Below are positions 35,625 through 44,336 of a DNA stretch of 64,000 nucleotides, one piece after another. The stretch is taken from NCBI RefSeq assembly GCF_029392895.1, contig NZ_CP114200.1, positions 4,309,001 to 4,373,000 on the forward strand. The letters are read 5' to 3'. The translations under genes were made by a program, and so were the position numbers. Position 1 is the stretch's first letter; the number at the start of each line of letters is the position of its first letter. The stretch is from Streptomyces sp. 71268 (GTDB lineage Bacteria; Actinomycetota; Actinomycetes; Streptomycetales; Streptomycetaceae). A model generated the notes under the pieces. That model saw only the letters and a program-made list of their open reading frames with translations, did no database searches and had not been told where the DNA came from.

Positions 35625-35804
35625 TCAGCTCTCCTTGTCAGACGGTTGCTGTCGCTGCCCGTGGGTGTCGTCGAGGTAGACGCGCAGGGCCTCCGCGACC
35701 ACGGCCGACAGGGACTGACCCGTCTCGATGGCGTGGTGCTTGACCTGCTTGATCAGCCCGAGCGGCAAGTACACGTTGAACTGCTTGACCCCTTCGTCAC
35801 TCAC
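35625..35804 (-). CDS. Ribbon-helix-helix (Arc/CopG-type) repressor
   Basis: 59 aa from GTG 35804: [20 protein letters not shown], then [20 protein letters not shown] and RVYLDD. The beta strand (KQFNVYL), helix A ([15 protein letters not shown]) and helix B ([16 protein letters not shown]) are the RHH pattern. The short, highly charged tail ends KES. Upstream lie a perfect 18-bp palindrome and tandem half-sites. It heads a likely operon with the VOC gene, then possibly the methyltransferase and ABC-F genes. There is no toxin gene next to it, so a plain autorepressor is more likely than an antitoxin. Confidence 0.82.
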   Translation of the reverse strand: MSDEGVKQFNVYLPLGLIKQVKHHAIETGQSLSAVVAEALRVYLDDTHGQRQQPSDKES

Positions 35805-35812
35805 GCGACGAT

Positions 35813-35840
35813 GCTAGCAAGCTAGCAATCTAGATTGCTA
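35813..35840. promoter_or_regulatory. Operator of the RHH-VOC operon
   Basis: TAGCAATCTAGATTGCTA (35823-35840) is a perfect 18-bp palindrome. GCTAGCAA is also tandemly repeated at 35813-35820 and 35821-35828. It lies 9-36 bp upstream of the RHH start, where RHH repressors bind cooperatively to repeated half-sites. Confidence 0.8.
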
Positions 35841-36090
35841 TAGGGTGCGACGCGTTGGGGGAGGGCCCTCGGTGGGCGGGGATCGTCGCGTGCGGGCGTG
35901 CGGGCGTGCGGGTGTGCGCATCGGCGTACGGGTACGCGGGCGTGCGGGGTGATGGCGCGGGCGTACGGGCCTACGGCGGCGTGGGTCTACGCGTACGGGC
36001 ACGGCGGCGCGGGCCCGCGCCGGAAGGCGCGCCCGTCGGGCGGGCGCCCGACGGGGTGGGGCCGCTGCGGGGTGGGACGCCGCGACGGCG

Positions 36091-39000
36091 CTAGTTGGTG
36101 CCGATCTTGGCGAGGAGGTCCACGATGCGGCCCTGCACCTCGGGGCTGGTCGAGCGCTCGGCCAGGAAGAGCACGGTCTCGCCGGAGCTGAGCCGGGAGA
36201 GCTGGCCGGGGTCGATGTCGGCGGAGGTGTAGACGACGAGCGGGGTGCGGTTGAGCAGCCCGTTGCCACGGAGCCAGTCCACGATGCCGGCGCGCCGGCG
36301 GCGTACCTGCATGAGGTCCATGACCACGAGGTTGGGCCGGGTCTGGGCGGCGAGGTTGACCGCCTCGGCGTCCGTGTTCGCGCGCGCCACCTGCATGCCG
36401 CGCCGCTGCAACGTCTCGGACAGCGCGCCCGCGATCGGCTCGTGCTCCTCGATCAGCAACACCCGCGGCGGGTGCTGCTCGCTGTCGCGCGGGGCCAGCG
36501 CCTTGAGCAGCACGGCCGGGTCGGCGCCGTACGCCGCCTCCCGCGTCGCCTGCCCGAGTCCGGCCGTCACCAGCACCGGGACCTCGGCCGCCACCGCCGC
36601 CGTCCGCAGCGACTGGAGCGCCGTGCGCGTGATCGGGCCGGTCAGCGGGTCCACGAACAGCGCCGCGGGGTAGGCGGCGATCTGCGCGTCGACCTCCTCG
36701 CGCGAGTGCACGATCACCGGCCGGTAGCCACGGTCGCTCAGCGCCTGCTGCGTGGACATGTCGGGGGCCGGCCAGACCAGCAGCCGGCGCGGGTTGTCCA
36801 GCGGCTCGGGTGGCAGCTCGTCGTCCATCGGCGGGCGGTGGTCGTCGACGACCTCGACCGCGCCGTTGGGCCCGTCCAACGGCTCGGGGCCCTCGGCGCC
36901 CTCGTCCGGCGCGCCTATGGCGAACGCCCGCCCGGCGCCGGAGGCCAGCCGCTGCTGCGGGTGCTGCTGACCTGCATGGCCCGGATGCTGTGGGGCCTGT
37001 GGCATCGGCTGCGGCGCGCGGTGCGGCGGCTGTGCCAGGCCGGGCAGCGCCGCGCCGTCCGGCCGCCCCGCACCCATCGGCTCGCCGCCCCGGCCCTGGC
37101 CCACGGCGTCGGGGCCCGCGTCGGGCCCGTTCGGGTCCGGGTACCCCGCCTCGGGGCGCGCCGCCAGCTTGCGGCGCCGGCCCGAACCGGCCGCCCCGGT
37201 CGAGGGCGGCTGGCCCGGCTGCTGCTGGCCCGCCCCGTGCGGGGGCTGGCCGCCCTGCGCGGGGTGGTGCGGCTGCTGCGGCGGGGCCGTCGGGTCGGGG
37301 ATGGCCTGCGCGAAGGGCATGCCCTGACCGAGCGTGCGCACGCTGATCGGGCGGCCCTGCGTGTCGTGCGAGGGGTCGCCTCGGTGGTGGTCGGCTCGGT
37401 GCGGGTCGCCGTGCTGGGGCTCGCCGTGTTGCGGGCCGGCGCCGGGCAACGCGGGCCGGCCGCCCCACGGGTCGGCCGCGCGGGCCGCGTCGCCGCCGGC
37501 GGCGGCGTGTCCGGCGCCGCTGCTCGGGTCGCCGAGCGGACGCCGCCCGGTCGGCGGCTGCTCGCCGGGCCGGCCGCCCTGCGACCGGACATCGGGCTGA
37601 CCGGGTTGGCCGGGCTGACCCGCATGGCCGGGGTGCCCGGGCTGGCCGGCGCGCCCGTCGGTGCCGGGGCGCGATGGTTCGTCCGCGAGCGGGCGCCGCG
37701 CGCGCCGCTGCCCCTGCCCCTGCTGACCGGGCCCTGGCTGGCCGGGTCCCTGCTGGGCTTGCTGGGCCTGCTGCCCCTGGTCGTACGGCCCGTCGCCGAC
37801 GGCCGCGCCGGGCTGCTGCCGCGCCTCGGGGTCGTGCGGCCCGCCCCACGGGGGCACGGCCTCGGCGCGCGGTTCCGGCACGCCGGTCGGCCACGGCGCG
37901 CCCGCCGCACCGGCGCCGCCGGCCTGGCCTGAAACGTCCTGCGCCGCGGGGCCGGTCGCGCCGTACGCGGGCTGCGCGGGCACCATGCCGACCGGGCCGA
38001 GGCCCTGCGGCGCGCCCTGTGCTCCCGCTTCCTGCTGGTCGGCCGCCGCCGGCGGCAGCGCGAACGGCACCCGCCCGGCCGGCACCTCGTGCGCCTGCGC
38101 CGTCGACTGCTGCCCAGGGCCCGCCTGCTGACCCGGCCCCCGCGACGGACCCTGGTCCGGGCCCCGCGGGTGCGCCTGCTGCGGTACGGAGTGTTCGGCC
38201 GCCTCGCCGAGCGCCCGGCGAGCCCGCCGCCGCCCCGTGCCCTGCGGCCCGTCGCCCCGCGCCGCTTCGCCCTGCCGCGCCACGTCGCCCGGCTGCTGCG
38301 GGTCCACCGCCGCCGCCGGCCCGCCGCTGGGCGCGACGGCCCAGCCCCCGGAGCGCGGGTCCGCCCCGGCCTGGCCCGGGTCCTGTTCCGTACGTGCCGT
38401 CTCGGGGCCCGCCGGGCGCCCGCCCGGCCGGCCCGCCGCCCCGGGGAGCGCGGCCGGCTCCAGGCCGCCCGGCCCCTGCGGCCCGCCCCGCGCGTCGCTC
38501 GCGGCGGGCGGCAGCGCCAACGCGCCGCCCTGACCGGCGCCGCCCTGACCCGCACCGCCCTGACCGGCGCCGCCCGCCAACTGCTCGGGACGTCGCCCCG
38601 GTTGGCCCGCGTGCCCGGCCTGGTTCGCCGCGCCGGCCTGGCCCGGCTGGCCCACCTGTTCGTGCCGGCCGGCGTGCGCGCCGCGCTGCCCGTCCGCGCC
38701 GCCGCCCGGCTGGCCCGGCTGCCCCGGGCCGCCCGGCTGGCCCTGCGCCGGCACGGCGAGCTGGCCGCCGTGACGCGGGTCGGGCTGCTGGCCCGGGCCC
38801 GGAGCGGCGGCGCCCGCCTCGCCCCCGTGCGGGCCGCGCCTGGCCCGCCGCCCGGTCGGGGCGGGGCCGCCGGCCGGCAGGCCCTGCGCGGGCACCGGCC
38901 GGGCGTCGCCGGCGCGCGGCCCGTCCTCGGGGCCGGCCGGCCCCTCGACGGCGCCCATCTTCCCGGGGCCACCCGGCGCCTGCCCCGTACCGCCGTCGCG

Positions 39001-41004
39001 CGCGTGCCGGTTCGCCCGGCGCCGCTGACCGCTGCTGGCCTCGTCCGCCACCGGTCCGGCCGCGCCCGGCCCCACCGGAATGCCGGGACCGACCGGGATG
39101 CCGCCCGCGCCGGCGTCACCGCCCTGGCCAGCGGGCTGCTCCTCGGCGGGGTCACGCCGCGCACGCCGGCGCCCGGTGGGCCGCTGCCGCGCGCCCCCGT
39201 CGGCGTCGGCACCACCGCCGTTGCCGTCACCGCCCCCGGCCGCCTCGGTACCCGGCGTCCCCTGGCCCGCCGCCTCGCCCTCGGCGCCCGTACGACGCGC
39301 CCGACGCCCGGACGACGGCCCGCCACCGGCGGCGTCACCGCCCCCCGCGACACCCGCGGCCCGCGCGCCGTCCGTACCGCGCGCCGGCTCCTTGGGCACC
39401 GGCATCACGGTGGTGGAGTTGTCCTGGTCCACGGGAACGCGCACCGCGCCCGTGCTGTCGTCGGTGTCCGCCCGCCCGCTGGTCAGCGGCTTGCCGTCGG
39501 CGGAGACCGGCACTTCGAGCACGTACGCGCTGCCGCCCATGCCCGGCATCTCGTGCGTCTGCAACACGCCGCCGTGCTTGCGGACGATGCCGCGCACGAT
39601 CGGCTCGTGCACCGGGTCGCCACCCGGGTGCGGGCCGCGTACCTCGATCCGTACGACGTCACCGCGCTGCGCCGCCGCCACCACGATCGTCGAGTCGCCG
39701 GGCGCGGCGGCCGGCTGCGGCGCGCCACCCGGCGCGCCGTGCGCCCCCGGGTCCTGCGCGGCCCCGTCGACCGCCATCGCGTTGCCGGTCGCGTCCAGCC
39801 CGGCCACGTCAGCGATCAGATGGGCGAGCGCCTGTGCCAGCCGTACGGGATCCACCTCGGCCTCGATCGGCGGCGCGTGCACCGCGAACCGCGCCCGGCC
39901 CGGGCCGATGAGCTCGATCGCGCCCTCGACGCCGGCGGCCACCACCGCGTCCAGCGACACCGTCTCGCGCGCGAGCCGCTCCTTGCCGGCCGCGAGCCGC
40001 TGGTAGCTGAGGACGTTGTCGACCAACGTCGTCATGCGCGCGTAGCCCGCGGCGAGGTAGTGCAGCACCTGGTTGGCCTCGGGCCACAACTGCCCGGCCG
40101 GGTCGGCGGCGAGTCCGCCCAGCTCACCGCGCAGTTCGGCCAGCGGCCCACGTAGCGAGACGTCGAGCACGGCGAGGAGCTGCGCGTGCCGCGCGGCCAG
40201 CGCGTCGTACGAGCGCCGGTCGGTGAACGTCATCACCGCGCCCACCAACTGCTCGCCGTCCCGCACCGGCGCCGTCGTCAGGTCCACCGGCACCGCCCGG
40301 CCGTCCTTGGCCCACAGCACCTGCCCCCGCACCCGGTGCTTGCGGCCCGAGCGCAACGTGTCGGCGAGCGGCGTCTCCTCGTACGGCAACGGCGTGCCGT
40401 CCGCGCGCGTGTGCTGGACCAGCGGGTGCAACTCCTGCCCACCGAGGTCGCTGGCCCGGTAGCCGAGGATCTGCGCGGCCGACGGGTTGACGAGGACGAC
40501 CTTGCCCTCGATGTCCACGCCCACCACGCCCTCGGCCGCGGCCCGCAGGATCATCTCGGTCTGCCGCTGCTGCCGGGCGAGTTCGGCCTCGGTGTCCAGC
40601 GTGCCGGTCAGGTCGCGCACGACGAGCATGAGCAGCTCGTCACCGGTGTAGCTGTGGTGGTCTACGTACGGGGTGCGGCCGTCCTCCAGGTTGGCGCTGG
40701 TCACCTCGACCGGGAACTGGATGCCGTCGGTCCGCCGCGCGATCATGCGGGTCGGCTTCGTCCGGACGCCCTCGACCTCGCCGCTCGGCCGCATCGAACC
40801 GGGGATGCGCTTGGAGTCGAAGGACGGCAGCAGGTCGAGCAACCCCCGCCCGACCAGCGCCGTTCCCGGCGCCTCGAAGGTCTCCAGGGCGATGTGGTTG
40901 GCGTTGACGACGGTGCCGTTGGCGTTGACGAGCAACAGGGCGTCGGGCAGCGCGTCGAGTATCGCCGCGAGGCGAGCAGCGCCTCGCGATGGCCTGCTGC
41001 TCAC
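36091..41004 (-). CDS. Giant PAS-kinase-like-receiver protein with degenerate kinase core
   Basis: 1637 aa from GTG 41004, after GGAGG. Two PAS domains (about 14-130: LDALPDALLLVNANGTVVNA; about 150-260: LRAAAEGVVGVDIEGKVVLV) precede a HisKA-like helix whose H-box reads VSLRGPLAEL, so the phosphorylated His is replaced. The HATPase region keeps DPVRLAQALAHLIADVA and VRGIVRKHGG but lacks a clear Asn box and DxGxG. About residues 536-1400 are a Gly/Pro/Gln/Ala-rich linker with repeats such as GAGQGGAGQGG. The C-terminus has a receiver domain (about 1510-1637, PRVLLIEEHEPIAGALS; Asp about 1562 in VVMDLMQ). It is probably a signalling scaffold rather than a classical kinase. Confidence 0.85.
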   Translation of the reverse strand: MSSRPSRGAARLAAILDALPDALLLVNANGTVVNANHIALETFEAPGTALVGRGLLDLLPSFDSKRIPGSMRPSGEVEGVRTKPTRMIARRTDGIQFPVEVTSANLEDGRTPYVDHHSYTGDELLMLVVRDLTGTLDTEAELARQQRQTEMILRAAAEGVVGVDIEGKVVLVNPSAAQILGYRASDLGGQELHPLVQHTRADGTPLPYEETPLADTLRSGRKHRVRGQVLWAKDGRAVPVDLTTAPVRDGEQLVGAVMTFTDRRSYDALAARHAQLLAVLDVSLRGPLAELRGELGGLAADPAGQLWPEANQVLHYLAAGYARMTTLVDNVLSYQRLAAGKERLARETVSLDAVVAAGVEGAIELIGPGRARFAVHAPPIEAEVDPVRLAQALAHLIADVAGLDATGNAMAVDGAAQDPGAHGAPGGAPQPAAAPGDSTIVVAAAQRGDVVRIEVRGPHPGGDPVHEPIVRGIVRKHGGVLQTHEMPGMGGSAYVLEVPVSADGKPLTSGRADTDDSTGAVRVPVDQDNSTTVMPVPKEPARGTDGARAAGVAGGGDAAGGGPSSGRRARRTGAEGEAAGQGTPGTEAAGGGDGNGGGADADGGARQRPTGRRRARRDPAEEQPAGQGGDAGAGGIPVGPGIPVGPGAAGPVADEASSGQRRRANRHARDGGTGQAPGGPGKMGAVEGPAGPEDGPRAGDARPVPAQGLPAGGPAPTGRRARRGPHGGEAGAAAPGPGQQPDPRHGGQLAVPAQGQPGGPGQPGQPGGGADGQRGAHAGRHEQVGQPGQAGAANQAGHAGQPGRRPEQLAGGAGQGGAGQGGAGQGGALALPPAASDARGGPQGPGGLEPAALPGAAGRPGGRPAGPETARTEQDPGQAGADPRSGGWAVAPSGGPAAAVDPQQPGDVARQGEAARGDGPQGTGRRRARRALGEAAEHSVPQQAHPRGPDQGPSRGPGQQAGPGQQSTAQAHEVPAGRVPFALPPAAADQQEAGAQGAPQGLGPVGMVPAQPAYGATGPAAQDVSGQAGGAGAAGAPWPTGVPEPRAEAVPPWGGPHDPEARQQPGAAVGDGPYDQGQQAQQAQQGPGQPGPGQQGQGQRRARRPLADEPSRPGTDGRAGQPGHPGHAGQPGQPGQPDVRSQGGRPGEQPPTGRRPLGDPSSGAGHAAAGGDAARAADPWGGRPALPGAGPQHGEPQHGDPHRADHHRGDPSHDTQGRPISVRTLGQGMPFAQAIPDPTAPPQQPHHPAQGGQPPHGAGQQQPGQPPSTGAAGSGRRRKLAARPEAGYPDPNGPDAGPDAVGQGRGGEPMGAGRPDGAALPGLAQPPHRAPQPMPQAPQHPGHAGQQHPQQRLASGAGRAFAIGAPDEGAEGPEPLDGPNGAVEVVDDHRPPMDDELPPEPLDNPRRLLVWPAPDMSTQQALSDRGYRPVIVHSREEVDAQIAAYPAALFVDPLTGPITRTALQSLRTAAVAAEVPVLVTAGLGQATREAAYGADPAVLLKALAPRDSEQHPPRVLLIEEHEPIAGALSETLQRRGMQVARANTDAEAVNLAAQTRPNLVVMDLMQVRRRRAGIVDWLRGNGLLNRTPLVVYTSADIDPGQLSRLSSGETVLFLAERSTSPEVQGRIVDLLAKIGTN

Positions 41005-41675
41005 GACGACGCTTCCTCCCAGATCTACGCTCCGTGCGGACACCCGGCGCCATCCTGCCGCCCGTCCCGCTGGTGTCACTAGGGGATGAGTCTACGGGCA
41101 GGCGCCCTCGACGCGGCGGCGGATGAGCGTGAGCCGCGACGCGCGTGGCGCACCCTGGGGCAAACCTCGCCGGCCCCGACGCTCGCCCCCGAACCAGGAC
41201 CAGCCCGACCTCCCCGCACCCCCATCCGCCCCGCGCCGACCGCGCCCCCTGGCCCCATATGAAGCCTGTACGAGGCCGGAACGAGGGCGCCACGAGCGCG
41301 TACGACACCGCCACGCGCGGCCGTACGGAGCGGGCGCGCGCGATGCGCCACGGGGCCGATACGCGCGGTTCACCACGGAATCGCGGCGAGCGAGGAGAAG
41401 CCCCCGAACGTCACCGAACAGGTGAAAACAACAAAGAACTTCGGAAATGGCAAGCATGCCCGAAACGCCATCGCTGCGAGCGGCGACGGCGGGAACGGAG
41501 AGAGGGCGGGACCGGCGAGAGAGCGGTGGCGCCCCGTCAGAGACGTGGCCGTGTCGGAAACGTGCCTCTGCCAGAAACGTGCCCCCGTCCGGGACCGAGG
41601 TCCTGGGCGGGGGCACGAGGTCCCACCAGGTGCTCCGGGCCGGGGCCCCGCGCCGCGCGCGCCGGGGCCGGGTCA
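41005..41675. other. Intergenic region, no gene recognised
   Basis: 671 bp between two minus-strand genes; it contains the promoter of the PAS protein. Part of it (41395-41470) is A/G-rich (ACAACAAAGAACTTCGG). The repeated CGGAAACGTGCC/CAGAAACGTGCC (around 41555-41582) is a short direct repeat of unknown role. Confidence 0.35.
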
Positions 41676-42122
41676 TCAGTTGCGGGGGGTGCCCAACAAC
41701 TTCGCGAACTTGTTCCAGCGGCTGATCTCGCAGCCGTCCACGCGCGAGAAGTCGGCGCTGACCGGCCGCCCCGACCAACGCCCGCCGACGTGCGCCGTCG
41801 CCGGCCCGCCGTAGATCTTGGTGCAAGCCGTCCCCTTCGGCACCGGCGCGAACGGGTCGGCCCCCCACGTCGTCTTCTTGGACACCTCGGCGCAGGCCGC
41901 CGCGGGGTTCGGGTGGTTGCCGCCGGTCGGGTGGCAGTAGAGGTGGTACGTCCGCTGGTCCGCGACCTTGCCGGTGTCCGACACCGTGACCGTGAGGTGG
42001 TGTGTGGGCCCGGGCGCCGGAACCGGCAGCGGCTTGGCCGCGGCGTGCGGCGCGACGCTCAGTAAGGCGGGAACCACGGCCGCGGCGGCTGCGGCGGCGA
42101 CGATGAGGCGGTGCGGTGACAT
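41676..42122 (-). CDS. Secreted SSI-type protease inhibitor (subtilisin inhibitor-like)
   Basis: 148 aa. Signal peptide (MSPHRLIVAAAAAAAVVPAL, cleavage near AHAAA). The mature part shows the SSI pattern: LTVTVSDTG, YHLYCHPTGGNHPNPAAACA, GTACTKIYGGPATAHVGGRW and DGCEISRW. Four Cys fit the two conserved disulfides. The reactive-site loop reads C-T-K-I-Y, so P1 is Lys (about residue 102), predicting a trypsin-like specificity rather than the P1 Met of classical SSI. SSI proteins control Streptomyces extracellular proteases. GGAG precedes the ATG at 42122. Confidence 0.92.
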   Translation of the reverse strand: MSPHRLIVAAAAAAAVVPALLSVAPHAAAKPLPVPAPGPTHHLTVTVSDTGKVADQRTYHLYCHPTGGNHPNPAAACAEVSKKTTWGADPFAPVPKGTACTKIYGGPATAHVGGRWSGRPVSADFSRVDGCEISRWNKFAKLLGTPRN

Positions 42123-42379
42123 CCAGGACTCCAAGATCGTGCGACTACGGGGCGCGGCGCGCCCTTGTCCGACTAACGCGCCGGTGGGATGTCCGTTGCG
42201 CAAGAAGCCCGCTCCGAAGCGGCGAATCGCCGGAAAGCACCAAAAAAACCACCCTCGCGGCGGCGATACGCCTTTGCCGCCCCCGCCGAACGCCGAGTAC
42301 CGTAGGCCGCGATTGGTGACGGCCCGCAGGGCTGTGTCATCATCTGCACACACGCCGCGCGCTCGCGTGGTCCGTGTGT

Positions 42380-42469
42380 GGAGGCTTCGCCTAGTCTGGT
42401 CTATGGCGCCGCACTGCTAATGCGGTTTGGGGTAACCCCCCATCCCGGGTTCAAATCCCGGAGCCTCCG
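42380..42469 (+). tRNA. tRNA-Ser (anticodon GCU)
   Basis: 90 nt, long variable arm. Acceptor GGAGGCT (42380-42386)/AGCCTCC (42462-42468), discriminator G. Anticodon stem-loop CCGCA-CTGCTAA-TGCGG gives GCU. T arm CCGGG-TTCAAAT-CCCGG. Confidence 0.95.
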
Positions 42470-42477
42470 CTCTGTAC

Positions 42478-42511
42478 AAAGCCCCGACCGTCTCGTACGG
42501 CCGGGGCTTTT
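42478..42511 (+). terminator. Terminator of tRNA-Ser(GCU)
   Basis: AAAGCCCCG (42478-42486) pairs with CGGGGCTTT (42502-42510), with inner CCGT/ACGG pairs, followed by TTTTGC. Classical intrinsic terminator. Confidence 0.9.
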
Positions 42512-42803
42512 GCGTTGCCCGCAGGGCGGGTGCGGGCCATGGGGTGGGGTGCGCGTCACGGTGTGAGGCGTGCGCCTCGGCGCGGGTGGGGCGGCGTGCG
42601 CGTCATGGCGGGCGCCGCCTCAGGTGCCACCGGCGCGGGCCGGGCTGGCTGGGCGGACCGGGATGCGTGGCGGCGGTCACGTCTCCCGGCACGATCGCGA
42701 CATCTCGCGCCTCCCGGCCACCCACCCGTGATCGTCCACTTCGCCCGACGGTGATCATGCTCTGTGGGCGTTTGTGCAGGTCAGAGCAGGTCGGGGGAAT
42801 GGA

Positions 42804-42831
42804 TTTCACCTCGCGGCGCAGGTCATGTAAT
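42804..42831 (+). promoter_or_regulatory. Promoter of tRNA-Arg(ACG)
   Basis: -35 TTTCAC (42804-42809), 16-bp spacer, -10 TGTAAT (42826-42831); expected start about 40 bp before the mature tRNA. Confidence 0.5.
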
Positions 42832-42876
42832 GTTGTTCCCGCAACGCCGACCGGGCAAGAAAACGCCGGGAAGCAA

Positions 42877-42949
42877 GCGCTCGTAGCTTAACGGATAGAG
42901 CACTTGACTACGGATCAAGAGGTTGCAGGTTCGAATCCTGCCGAGCGCG
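42877..42949 (+). tRNA. tRNA-Arg (anticodon ACG), integration site of the AICE
   Basis: 73 nt. Acceptor GCGCTCG (42877-42883)/CGAGCGC (42942-42948), discriminator G. Anticodon stem-loop CTTGA-CTACGGA-TCAAG gives ACG. T arm GCAGG-TTCGAAT-CCTGC. Its 3' half from 42908 onward is duplicated at 52127, so an element has integrated here while keeping the tRNA intact. Confidence 0.96.
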
Positions 42950-42988
42950 CAGATGAGGGGCCCCGAATCGGGGCCCCTCTTGTTGTTG
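42908..42988. repeat. attL: 81-bp direct repeat, tRNA side
   Basis: Identical over 81 bp to 52127-52207. It covers the tRNA-Arg anticodon loop to its 3' end plus the terminator. Weaker similarity continues for about 30 bp into the int stop region in the same register. Confidence 0.95.
42955..42979 (+). terminator. Terminator of tRNA-Arg inside the att core
   Basis: GAGGGGCCCCGA (42955-42966) and TCGGGGCCCCTC (42968-42979) form a 12-bp stem, followed by TTGTTGTTG. It may also end int transcription from the other strand. Confidence 0.9.
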
Positions 42989-43005
42989 CGTGTCTATCTG
43001 CGTGA

Positions 43006-44151
43006 CTACGGTTCGAAGATCTCGTCCATGGCCACCGCGCCCGTCTGGATCACGGGCCTGATCTGCTTGCGGTAGACCGTCTCCGTGACGCTCGTGCTGG
43101 AGTGGCCGACGAGTCGGGCGATCTCTTCGACGGGGATGCCCTTGTCGGAGAGCAGCGAGACGAAGCTGTGCCGGAGCTCCCTTGGCGTCCAGTCCTCCGG
43201 ATCGATCCCGTCGACGGTGGCGAGCACCTGCCGGAAGTACTTGCGGACGTTCGAGGCGTCGAGTGCCGTGCCCACCGCCGAGGTGAACACCAGATCGTGT
43301 TCAGCCCAGCGCTCACCAGCCGCCCGACGCTGCGCGGCCTGGCGCTGCCGGTGCTCGCCGAGGGCGGCGACGCAACGCCCGGGCAGAGCGAGTGTCCGGC
43401 GAGACTTCCGGGTCTTCGTGTCCCCGCTGGCCCGTACCGAGCGCCATACCGCGATGTGCGGCGCGTTCCCCGGGCGCGTACCTTCGAGGTCCACGTGGCT
43501 CCAGGTGAGTGCCCGCAACTCCTCGGTTCGGGCACCGGCAAGCAACGCGACCACGATGTACGCATGCAGGCGCGAATCCGCGGCTGCGTCGAGCACGGCA
43601 CCCGCTTGGGTCAGGTTGAGCGCCTTCGAGGGGCGTCCCGCTTGTCCCTTCGGTACGGAGCACAGCTCGACCACGTTGCGCTTCACCTTGTCCCTGGCCA
43701 TGGCTCGCTTCACGGCGCGGTTGAGGCACGAGTGCAGGAGCCGCAGCGTGCGCGTGCTGTGCGTCTTCGCTTTGGCCGCCAGCCACTTGTCAACGTCGTC
43801 CGCGCTGAGGTCCCGGAGCTTGCGAGCGCCGAGGCTGGCAACGACGTGCTTTTCGCACAGCGTGGTGTAGTTGCTCACCGTGGTGGCGTCCACGTCCGTC
43901 AGTCCGTAGGTGAGCCAGTTGGTCACCGCGTCTTTGACCGTGTAGCCGGTGGGAGCGATCGCAAGACCGTCCTCGTAGTCGCGAAGCACCTCTTTCAGCT
44001 TGGCTTTCGCCTCAGTCTTCGTCCGACCACTGCCGCGCTTGACGATGCGCTTGCCGCTCGGGTCATAGCCGAGAGTGGCGGTCGCGATCCAACGCTGACG
44101 GGTGTCGTCCCAGTGCAGGCCACCGTCACCCCTGCTACGTCGCTTCGGCAT
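43006..44151 (-). CDS. int: AICE tyrosine-recombinase integrase
   Basis: 381 aa. N-terminal arm-binding part (GGLHWDDTRQRWIATATLGY), a SAM-like core-binding domain (about 65-150) and the catalytic domain (about 170-370) with Arg in GARTEELR (about 209), RELRHSF His/Arg (about 328), ARLVGHSS His (about 348) and the nucleophile Tyr in ETVYRKQ (about 360). The C-terminus IQTGAVAMDEIFEP ends 18 bp from the 81-bp att core. Its start overlaps the xis stop (TGATG), so the two are co-translated. It catalyses insertion into and excision from tRNA-Arg. Confidence 0.95.
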   Translation of the reverse strand: MPKRRSRGDGGLHWDDTRQRWIATATLGYDPSGKRIVKRGSGRTKTEAKAKLKEVLRDYEDGLAIAPTGYTVKDAVTNWLTYGLTDVDATTVSNYTTLCEKHVVASLGARKLRDLSADDVDKWLAAKAKTHSTRTLRLLHSCLNRAVKRAMARDKVKRNVVELCSVPKGQAGRPSKALNLTQAGAVLDAAADSRLHAYIVVALLAGARTEELRALTWSHVDLEGTRPGNAPHIAVWRSVRASGDTKTRKSRRTLALPGRCVAALGEHRQRQAAQRRAAGERWAEHDLVFTSAVGTALDASNVRKYFRQVLATVDGIDPEDWTPRELRHSFVSLLSDKGIPVEEIARLVGHSSTSVTETVYRKQIRPVIQTGAVAMDEIFEP

Positions 44152-44336
44152 CAGGCCGCCTCCCCGAGGTCCATGCGCGAGATGAGGTAGGTCTGTACCG
44201 CCTTGGCCGGGATGCGACGGCTACGGCCGATGGTCAGCGAGGGCAGTTCCTTGGTGCGGATCAGGTCATAAACCTTGGTCCGGCCAAGCTTCAGCGTGGC
44301 CATGACCTGGCGGACGGTCAGCAGTTCGTCAGGCAT
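44151..44336 (-). CDS. xis: AICE excisionase (MerR-like HTH)
   Basis: 61 aa from ATG 44336, which follows GGAGG at 6 nt (44354 would overlap that site). HTH motif LLTVRQVMATLKLGRTKVYD, IRTKELPSLTIGRSRRIPAK, the standard excisionase/MerR-like binding domain used with tyrosine integrases. It is located directly before int and overlaps the replication initiator stop by 8 nt. Confidence 0.9.
   Translation of the reverse strand: MPDELLTVRQVMATLKLGRTKVYDLIRTKELPSLTIGRSRRIPAKAVQTYLISRMDLGEAA

Noticed and set aside
35625..35804. RHH protein as antitoxin of a toxin-antitoxin pair
   Set aside because: The partner gene encodes a VOC protein, not a RelE/ParE/PIN-type toxin.
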